From: an uncultured Oscillospiraceae bacterium
Lineage (GTDB): Bacteria; Bacillota; Clostridia; Oscillospirales; Oscillospiraceae
Length of the DNA stretch: 8,861 nucleotides
Assembly (NCBI GenBank): GCA_947631805.1
Contig: CANRNA010000065.1
Location: 1 to 8,861 of the forward strand
Direction of reading: 5' to 3'
Position numbers and translations under genes: made by a program. The notes under the pieces are model-generated. The model saw only the letters and a program-made list of their open reading frames with translations, had not been told where the DNA came from and did not search any database. Every line of letters starts with the position of its first letter. The first letter of the stretch is position 1. Below are positions 1 through 5,122 of the stretch, piece by piece.

Positions 1-216
1 GGCGGGCGCCCCCTCATGGCCGGGGGAGGCGGGGATGCGGGCCGTGACGATGCAGTGCCCGTCCACGGCCGCCCCCTCCAGCCCCAGGTCCGCCAGCTCC
101 TGCGCCAGCACCCGGGCCAGGGCCCACTGGCCCTCGGTGGAGGGAGTGGTCCCCGTCTGCTCGCTGGACTGGGTATCCCACTGCACATACCGCAAAAAAC
201 GCTCCACAGCGCTCAT
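1..216 (-). CDS. pepT: Peptidase T (tripeptide aminopeptidase), N-terminal fragment cut by window edge
   Basis: Only the first 72 codons are present; the gene continues past the left edge. The start ERFLRYVQWDTQSSEQT followed by PSTEGQWALARVLAQEL matches the N-terminus of M20-family peptidase T (E. coli PepT has ERFLNYVSLDTQS and PSTEGQW at the same places). Family knowledge: PepT is a cytoplasmic enzyme with two zinc ions that removes the N-terminal residue of tripeptides. The metal-binding HxD motif would lie just beyond the visible part, so catalytic competence cannot be judged. ATG at 216 is preceded by AAAGGAG with a spacing of 7 bases. The start lies 12 bases after the esterase stop, so it is the last visible gene of the minus-strand operon. 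The family call is confident; whether the gene is intact is unknown. Confidence 0.85.
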   Translation of the reverse strand, partial: MSAVERFLRYVQWDTQSSEQTGTTPSTEGQWALARVLAQELADLGLEGAAVDGHCIVTARIPASPGHEGAPA

Positions 217-228
217 ATCCGTTCTCCT

Positions 229-966
229 TTACAGGGGCAGGTTTGCAAAGAAATAGGGAAGCTGCTTCTGCCACCAGGGCCAGTCGTGGCACACGTCCGG
301 CCCCCAGTAATCGGCCCACACGGGCACGCCCTTCACGTGCAAAATGGACTCCAGCCGCCGCTCATGTGCCATCATCTCCTCGTCCCATGCCCCCTGGCCG
401 GAGCACAGGATGATGTCGCTCTGGCGGTACAGGTCCATCCAGGGATGGTCGTCCGGCATGTTGGGCAGAAACTGCAGGGGGGAGTTGGCGTATGTCAGAT
501 CGTCGTGGTAGCTGCCAAAGAAGAAGTTGGCGTCGAAAAGCCCGCTCAGGGACACCACCGCGTCGAACACGTCCGGCCGCCGGAAAAAGAAGTTGGCCGC
601 GTGGAGGGCGCCCATGCTGCACCCGGTGGTGAGCCCCTTGCGGCAGTCGGCCCCCAGCTCATGGCACCGGGGCACCAGCTCGTCGGTCACATACCGGAAC
701 CAGCGCTCGTGCAGCTCCAGCCGCTGGCGGGGGTCGCCCCCGGAGGACCAGGTCTCCCCGTCGATGGCGTCCACGCCCACCACCATGACGCGGCCCTCCT
801 CTATCCAGGGCCGGATGGTCTCCACCATGCCGTAGTTCTCAAAGTCAAAGAAGCGCCCGTCCTGCGGGGGGAAGGCCAGGCAGAGCTTGCCCCCGTTCCC
901 GTATATCTTAAACTCCATCTCCCGGTCAAGATTGTGGCTGTATTCCTTAAAATACCGCACTTCCAT
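229..966 (-). CDS. Cytoplasmic esterase, alpha/beta-hydrolase fold (putative esterase family, PF00756-like)
   Basis: This is a 245-residue protein. The nucleophile elbow is GCSMG with Ser117, inside TTGCSMGALHAANFFFRRP, as in esterase D-type enzymes. The likely remaining triad residues are Asp195 (GQGAWDEE, after the strand DIILCSG) and His227 (GPDVCHDWPWW); these are assigned by eye. There is no signal peptide and no membrane segment, so it should act in the cytoplasm on an acyl or ester bond of a small molecule; the substrate is unknown. An upstream in-frame start at 1098 would overlap the ligase gene and give low-complexity residues. The chosen ATG at 966 has a strong AGGAGG 9 bases upstream and gives the natural N-terminus MEVRYFKEYS. 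The start is 14 bases after the ATP-grasp stop and the stop is 12 bases before peptidase T, so the three are probably translated from one mRNA. The close pairing with an ATP-grasp ligase suggests both act on the same metabolite (inference). Confidence 0.85.
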   Translation of the reverse strand: MEVRYFKEYSHNLDREMEFKIYGNGGKLCLAFPPQDGRFFDFENYGMVETIRPWIEEGRVMVVGVDAIDGETWSSGGDPRQRLELHERWFRYVTDELVPRCHELGADCRKGLTTGCSMGALHAANFFFRRPDVFDAVVSLSGLFDANFFFGSYHDDLTYANSPLQFLPNMPDDHPWMDLYRQSDIILCSGQGAWDEEMMAHERRLESILHVKGVPVWADYWGPDVCHDWPWWQKQLPYFFANLPL

Positions 967-980
967 ATCGTTTATCCTCC

Positions 981-2171
981 TTATGCCCGCTCCTCGGTGA
1001 AGCGAATGAATTCCTTGGCCGCCTGCTCGTCGGCGGCATGGATGGTGTACATCTGATTGCCCATGGCCCCGGACAGCGCGTCCGGCATCCTCTCGCACAT
1101 GGCCATCTGCGCCCCGTAGCGCTCCAGCACCTCCTGGTGGGAGCGGCGGTATTGGACCCCGTCCCGGCGGCTGGCGTAGGCGCAGAAATGGTCCCCGCCC
1201 TCATACTGGGTCCGGCGGCCGTCAAAGGCGGCCATATCTGCCCATATCTGATACACGTCGATGCTGTGGGCAAAATTTATCATATCCGGGGTATAGCCCC
1301 CCGCCGGGCGCATATTGACCTCCAGCCCCACGAAGTCCCCCACCTCTCCCAGGCCGGGCTTGGCCTTCGTCAGCTGGAAGAACTCCAGGTGGACGAACCG
1401 GCTCCGGGCCCCGAAGGCCTTGGCCGTCCTCCGACCCATATCCGCCAGGGCCTCCGGCACCTTGTCCACCACGTAGTAGGCCAGGTCCCCCTGGTCGTTG
1501 ACGATGTCCGCGATGGAGGGCGGGAACATGGCTGAGGACTCCATCAGCGGCTCGCACCGGGAGTCCATGATGGCGTCGTAGGAGCGGATGTCGCCCCAGA
1601 TGAACTCCTCCATCACGTAGGGCTCCGCGGGCTTTTCGGCGAAAAACCGGTCCAGGTCCCCCTGGCCGTCCAGCCTGTAGGTGTGGGAGGCCCCCACGCC
1701 CACGTCCGGCTTGACGATGACCGGCCAGCCCACCTCGGCCACAAAGGCCTCCGCCGCGGCCTTGTCCGTGACCTTGTGGCAGCGGGCGGTGGGCACCCCC
1801 GCCTGGGCGTAATAGGCCTTCATGCCGCTCTTGCTCTTGAAGGCGGCCACCCCCTGGCTGTCCACGCCGGTGGTGATGTTGAAGTCCGTCCGCAGCCGGG
1901 CGTCCTGCTCCAGCCAGTACTCGTTGTTGGACTCCAGCCAGTCTATCTTCCCGTACCGCCATGAGAAGTAGGCCACTGCCCGGAACACCTGGCCGTAGTC
2001 CTCCAGGGTATCCACTCGGTAGTACTCGGTCAGCGCCCCCTTCAGGCCGTCCTCCAGCTGGTCATAGGGGCAGTCCCCCACCCCCAGCACCGTCACGCCG
2101 TTGCGGCGCAGCCGGTCGCAGAAGTTCCAGTATGTACGGGGAAAATGCGGCGAGATAAAAACGAAATTCAC
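981..2171 (-). CDS. ATP-grasp domain carboxylate-amine ligase of unknown substrate
   Basis: This is a 396-residue protein with the full ATP-grasp layout. The N-terminal pre-ATP-grasp domain (about 1-110) opens MNFVFISPHFPRTYWNFC, with LGVGDCPYDQL following. The ATP-binding lysine is probably Lys154 in VIVKPDVGVGASHTYRL. A mid-domain acidic stretch is YVMEEFIWGDIRSYDAI (185-201). The metal-binding site is probably Glu263 (HLEFF) with Glu284 and Asn286 in GLEVNMRPAGGYTPDMIN. Family knowledge: such enzymes activate a carboxylate as acyl phosphate and join it to an amine or thiol. The substrate cannot be read from sequence. The start codon is GTG (2171-2169), because no ATG occurs before residue 117 and the conserved N-terminus begins here; AGGAG lies 8 bases upstream. 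The gene begins 16 bases after the CLC stop and ends 14 bases before the esterase. It is not purine- or lysine-biosynthesis-like in neighbours, so a general name is safest. Confidence 0.88.
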   Translation of the reverse strand: MNFVFISPHFPRTYWNFCDRLRRNGVTVLGVGDCPYDQLEDGLKGALTEYYRVDTLEDYGQVFRAVAYFSWRYGKIDWLESNNEYWLEQDARLRTDFNITTGVDSQGVAAFKSKSGMKAYYAQAGVPTARCHKVTDKAAAEAFVAEVGWPVIVKPDVGVGASHTYRLDGQGDLDRFFAEKPAEPYVMEEFIWGDIRSYDAIMDSRCEPLMESSAMFPPSIADIVNDQGDLAYYVVDKVPEALADMGRRTAKAFGARSRFVHLEFFQLTKAKPGLGEVGDFVGLEVNMRPAGGYTPDMINFAHSIDVYQIWADMAAFDGRRTQYEGGDHFCAYASRRDGVQYRRSHQEVLERYGAQMAMCERMPDALSGAMGNQMYTIHAADEQAAKEFIRFTEERA

Positions 2172-2187
2172 AGTCCTCTCTCCTCTC

Positions 2188-3453
2188 TTATAGCGCTTTT
2201 TTATCGATCCATTCCGTGCGGAATTTGGAATACACGATCTTCTGCTCGCTGTACAGGCCGAAGTACCCCGACAGCATATAGCTCACCGCACAGCACAGGG
2301 AGAACAGTATCATCCCCTGCCCGCCGAACAGCTCGTAGGACAGCAGGATGGACGACACCGGGCAGTTGGTGGCCCCGCAGAACACCGCCGCCATGCCCAG
2401 CGCCCCGGAGAACCCGTGGGGCAGTCCCAGCAGCGGGCCCATCCAGGTGCCGAAGGCGCACCCGGTACACAGCACCGGCACGATCTCCCCGCCCCGGAAG
2501 CCGGAGCCCAGGGTCAGGGCGGTGAACAGTATTTTCAGCAAAAACGCCCAGGGGATGGTCTTGCCCCCCAGGAACTGGCGCACCAGCTCGTCCCCCGCGC
2601 CGCAGTATTGCCACCCGTCCAGCAGGTAGATAAGCGCCAGCACCATGGCCCCGCCCACGGCTCCCCGCAGACGGGCGTCGGGGATATACCGCGCAAACAG
2701 CCGGTGGGACAGGTGCATCGCCTCGCAAAACACCACCGACACCAGCGCGCACAGGGCCCCCAGCGCCACAGTCTGGAGCATGGACGCCGCGCCCAGCTCC
2801 GCCGCCTGGCCCGCCGCGTAGCCCACCAGCCCGTGCAGGCCCAGGGCCCGGGCCAGCAGAAAACCGCTCACCGACGACACCAGACACGGCACCAGCGCCG
2901 CGTAATACATCACGCCCACGCTCTCCACCTCGATGGCGAACACCGCCGCGGTGATGGGCGTGCCAAACAGGGCGGAAAAGGCCGCCGCCATGCCGCACAT
3001 CACCAGGATGCGCCGGTCCTTGTCGTCCAGGCGCAGCTTCTGCCCGGCGAAGTCCCCCAGAGACCCCCCCATCTGCAAGGCCGCTCCCTCCCGTCCGGCG
3101 GAGCCCCCCGCCAGATGGGTGAGCACGGTGGACAGGAAGATGAGCGGCGCGGTGCGCAGCCGCATGGGCTTGCCCTCCCGCACGGCCACCAGCACCAGGT
3201 TGGTCCCCCGGTCCTTCTCCATGCCGCATATCTTATACAGCCACGCGATGAACGCGCCGCAGACGGGCAAAAGCCACACGAGCCACGGCTTCATGGTCCG
3301 CAGGGCCCCCGCCGTGCCGATGCACCAGTGAAAGGCCACCGCCGCCGCCCCCACGAGCACCCCCGTGAGCCCGGCCAGCACCGCCCATTTCAAAAAGGCC
3401 GCGCACCCGCGCAAAGCGCCCTTCACTTCCTCTGTGAGCCGCTCCACGCCCAT
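2188..3453 (-). CDS. CLC-family anion transporter, resembling the CLC-F (fluoride/proton antiporter) branch
   Basis: This is a 421-residue integral membrane protein with many hydrophobic helices and no cytoplasmic CBS domains. CLC hallmarks: the gating-glutamate motif GREGAALQMGG (Glu122; classical GREGP), FGTPITAAVFAIEVE (163-177), GFRGGEIVP (319-326; Glu323) and GATNCPVSSILLSYELFG (360-377). The classical GSGIP anion loop is absent; the equivalent place reads RGTNLVLVA (82-90). By manual alignment to E. coli ClcA, the inner proton glutamate (Glu203) is Val176. GGE instead of GGIF, with about 200 residues between Glu122 and Glu323, is what I know from CLC-F fluoride exporters. The open frame runs much further upstream (to 5046), but that part is low complexity and antisense to the antiporter. 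ATG at 3453 is chosen because a promoter lies 31 bases upstream and the protein then begins MGVERLTEEVKG; its ribosome site (AAGG, 5 bases away) is weak. It is the first gene of the four-gene operon. Confidence 0.85.
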   Translation of the reverse strand: MGVERLTEEVKGALRGCAAFLKWAVLAGLTGVLVGAAAVAFHWCIGTAGALRTMKPWLVWLLPVCGAFIAWLYKICGMEKDRGTNLVLVAVREGKPMRLRTAPLIFLSTVLTHLAGGSAGREGAALQMGGSLGDFAGQKLRLDDKDRRILVMCGMAAAFSALFGTPITAAVFAIEVESVGVMYYAALVPCLVSSVSGFLLARALGLHGLVGYAAGQAAELGAASMLQTVALGALCALVSVVFCEAMHLSHRLFARYIPDARLRGAVGGAMVLALIYLLDGWQYCGAGDELVRQFLGGKTIPWAFLLKILFTALTLGSGFRGGEIVPVLCTGCAFGTWMGPLLGLPHGFSGALGMAAVFCGATNCPVSSILLSYELFGGQGMILFSLCCAVSYMLSGYFGLYSEQKIVYSKFRTEWIDKKAL

Positions 3454-3484
3454 CGCCCCCTTGTCCGTCCGCACGCTTTCAAGC

Positions 3485-3513
3485 AGTATACCACACTCCC
3501 CCGGCTTTTGCAC
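3485..3513 (-). promoter_or_regulatory. Promoter of the CLC / ATP-grasp / esterase / pepT operon
   Basis: Read on the minus strand, there is an extended -10 box TGGTATACT (hexamer TATACT at 3490-3485). A poor -35 (GTGCAA, 3513-3508) sits 17 bases upstream; the TG extension would compensate. An A-tract (AAAAAATTT, 3533-3525) lies about 12 bases upstream of the -35 and could act as an UP element. The predicted transcript start near 3478 leaves a leader of about 24 bases before the ATG at 3453. This leader is too short for a riboswitch. The call rests on consensus matching by eye. Confidence 0.55.
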
Positions 3514-3615
3514 CCATGCGCGGCAAATTTTTTCGCGCCGGGACCGGTTTTTCCGCCCCATCCTGTCCTCCGGCGGCGGCGCCGCATAGGATGCGAACGG
3601 CCCATAAAAAGGGGG

Positions 3616-3644
3616 TTGATTTCTTCCGGAAAGGGTGCTATAGT
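3616..3644 (+). promoter_or_regulatory. Distal promoter P1 of the cation/proton antiporter
   Basis: TTGATT (3616-3621), a 17-base spacer, then TATAGT (3639-3644) with a TG extension (TGCTATAGT) is a near-consensus sigma-A promoter. The spacer contains the 8-base palindrome TTCCGGAA (3624-3631), a possible repressor half-site. The predicted start near 3651 gives a leader of about 100 bases, AT-rich and without an obvious known riboswitch fold. Confidence 0.65.
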
Positions 3645-3682
3645 GTCTGGGTTCGCGTAAAAGGGCAAAATAGCACAATATA

Positions 3683-3710
3683 TTGATATTTTTAATATAT
3701 AAAATATAAA
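3683..3710 (+). promoter_or_regulatory. Proximal promoter P2 of the antiporter, with overlapping AT-only inverted repeat
   Basis: TTGATA (3683-3688), 16 bases, then TATAAA (3705-3710) lies in an AT-rich island of about 65 bases (3666-3730) in otherwise GC-rich DNA. An inverted repeat, ATATTTT (3686-3692) and AAAATAT (3701-3707) with an 8-base gap, covers the spacer and -10, where a repressor could block initiation. The predicted start near 3717 gives a leader of about 34 bases. AT-rich DNA matches -10 boxes by chance, so this is less certain than P1. Confidence 0.45.
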
Positions 3711-3750
3711 AATCCAAAATCTTTTTTGAAACCAGGTGTACAGCAACTCT

Positions 3751-5055
3751 ATGGAAACACTTTTTTCTGTATCCGCGGCCATTTTGGCGGGGCTTCTGAT
3801 GACCCGCCTGTCCCGCATCTTCAAGCTCCCGTCCGTGACCGCCTATCTGGTGGCGGGCGTGCTCATCGGGCCCTATTCTCTGGGCCGCACCGGTCTCTCC
3901 TTTTTGAGCTTCACGGCCCTGGACCAGGTGGAATCCCTGTCTCTGGCCTCGGACGTGGCCCTGGGCTTCATCGCCTTTTCCATCGGCAGTGAATTCCGCC
4001 TGTCGGACATCAGGTCCATCGGGCGGCAGGCCGCCGTGGTGGGCGTGGTCCAGGCGCTGATGGCCACGCTGTTCGTGGACGCGGCCCTGTACGCCTTCCA
4101 CCTGCTCCGGCCGGACATCCTCTCTGCCGCCCAGGCCATCACCCTGGGGGCCATCGCCACGGCCACGGCCCCCGCCGCCACGCTGATGGTTGTCCGCCAG
4201 TACAAGGCCAAGGGCCCTCTGACCAGCCTTCTTCTGCCCGTGGTGGCGCTGGACGACGCGGTGGGCCTGGTGGTCTTCGCCGTCAGCTTCGGCATTGCCA
4301 AGACCCTGGTCTCCGGCAGTCTGGACATGGTCTCCATCATCGTCAACCCCCTGGTGGAGATAGCCGCCTCCCTGGTCCTGGGCTCGCTCATGGGCTGGCT
4401 GCTCACCCAGCTGGAGCGGCTTTTCAACTCCAACACCAACCGGCTGAACATGACCATCGCCTTCATCTTTCTGACCGTCGCCATCTCCATGGGGGAGTTC
4501 CGCGTCGGCCCGGTCACCGTTGGCTTCTCCTCCCTGCTGGTGTGCATGATGCTGGGAACGGTGTTTTGCAACTGCTGCCCCCTGTCCGACGAGCTGATGC
4601 ACCTGGCGGACAAGTGGTCCTCCCCCCTGCTGGCGCTGTTTTTCGTGCTGTGCGGCGCGGAGCTGGAGCTGGACGTGTTCTCCTCCGGGTCCATCGTGCT
4701 GGTGGGGGTGATATACGTGCTCGCCCGTTCCGGCGGCAAGTATGTCGGGGCGCGTCTCTCCGCCCGGGCCACCCACTGTTCTCCGGAGATATGCAAGTAT
4801 TTGGGCGTCACCCTCCTGCCCCAGGCGGGCGTGGCCCTGGGCATGTGCACCACCGCCGCCCAGCTGGGCGTCGAGGGGGGCCTCATCCGCAACATCACTC
4901 TGTTCGCCGTGCTCATCTACGAGCTGTTCGGTCCTCTGATGACCAAGGCGGCCCTCCAGGCCGCCGGGGACATCCAGCCCAAGTCCGAGGAGGTCATCAA
5001 CCGCCGCGAGCGGAAGCTGGCCGCCGCTGAGAAGGCCCGGGCCCACACCCCTTGA
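3751..5055 (+). CDS. Cation/proton antiporter, CPA2 family (Na+/H+ or K+/H+ exchanger)
   Basis: This is a 434-residue protein made almost wholly of hydrophobic helices, typical of the membrane domain of CPA2 antiporters. Supporting motifs: an N-terminal helix followed by LPSVTAYLVAGVLIGPYSLG (27-45); FIAFSIGSEF (73-82); the unwound-helix signature IATATAPAATL (135-145); the ion-binding aspartate pair in VVALDDAVGL (Asp168, Asp169); and ARSGGKYVG with Lys330, which matches the conserved basic residue of electrogenic members such as NapA. There is no C-terminal TrkA-N/RCK domain, unlike KefB or KefC; instead it ends in a charged tail (about 410-434). The ion (Na+ or K+) cannot be told from sequence. 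A GTG at 3736 would add five residues (MYSNS); neither start has a good ribosome site, and ATG at 3751 is preferred because the membrane helix starts there (AGGTG lies 12 bases upstream). It is divergent from the CLC gene and convergent with the surface protein. Confidence 0.88.
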   Translation: METLFSVSAAILAGLLMTRLSRIFKLPSVTAYLVAGVLIGPYSLGRTGLSFLSFTALDQVESLSLASDVALGFIAFSIGSEFRLSDIRSIGRQAAVVGVVQALMATLFVDAALYAFHLLRPDILSAAQAITLGAIATATAPAATLMVVRQYKAKGPLTSLLLPVVALDDAVGLVVFAVSFGIAKTLVSGSLDMVSIIVNPLVEIAASLVLGSLMGWLLTQLERLFNSNTNRLNMTIAFIFLTVAISMGEFRVGPVTVGFSSLLVCMMLGTVFCNCCPLSDELMHLADKWSSPLLALFFVLCGAELELDVFSSGSIVLVGVIYVLARSGGKYVGARLSARATHCSPEICKYLGVTLLPQAGVALGMCTTAAQLGVEGGLIRNITLFAVLIYELFGPLMTKAALQAAGDIQPKSEEVINRRERKLAAAEKARAHTP

Positions 5056-5071
5056 CCGTTTACAATTTGAA

Positions 5072-5117
5072 AGGTCCGCCGCAGTGTGCCTGCGGCGGAC
5101 CTCCGTTTTATTTTGTC
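5072..5117 (+). terminator. Rho-independent terminator of the antiporter gene
   Basis: A perfect 12-base-pair stem, AGGTCCGCCGCA (5072-5083) and TGCGGCGGACCT (5091-5102), with a 7-base loop is followed by TCCGTTTTATTTTG. It begins 16 bases after the antiporter stop. Seen from the minus strand the same hairpin lies 21 bases beyond the surface-protein stop and is followed only by TTTCAAATTG, so it could serve both convergent genes but is better for the plus strand. Confidence 0.9.
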
Positions 5118-5122
5118 ATCCT

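Noticed and set aside
16..1056. Plus-strand open frame of 346 codons.
   Set aside because: It is antisense to pepT, the esterase and the ligase, all with clear family motifs; its composition is Pro/His/Gly-rich and it has no ribosome site.
967..1098. N-terminal extension of the esterase by 44 residues.
   Set aside because: It overlaps the end of the ligase gene and reads as arginine/glycine-rich shadow; the ATG at 966 has an AGGAGG site and a natural N-terminus.
3440..3485. Fluoride riboswitch upstream of the CLC gene, prompted by GGCGATGG at the start codon.
   Set aside because: The match lies on the start codon itself, the predicted leader is only about 24 bases, and the rest of the aptamer (including a CTGATG-type segment) is missing.
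3518..3538. Inverted repeat GCGCG/CGCGC around an A/T tract upstream of the clc promoter, as a terminator or operator.
   Set aside because: The stem is only 5 base pairs with an 11-base loop, and no gene ends here; the A-tract is better explained as an upstream promoter element.
3473..5046. Upstream extension of the CLC reading frame to 5046, giving a 952-residue protein.
   Set aside because: The extra part is low-complexity Gly/Gln/His-rich translation antisense to the clear antiporter gene, and crosses an AT-rich promoter region; the clc promoter lies inside it.
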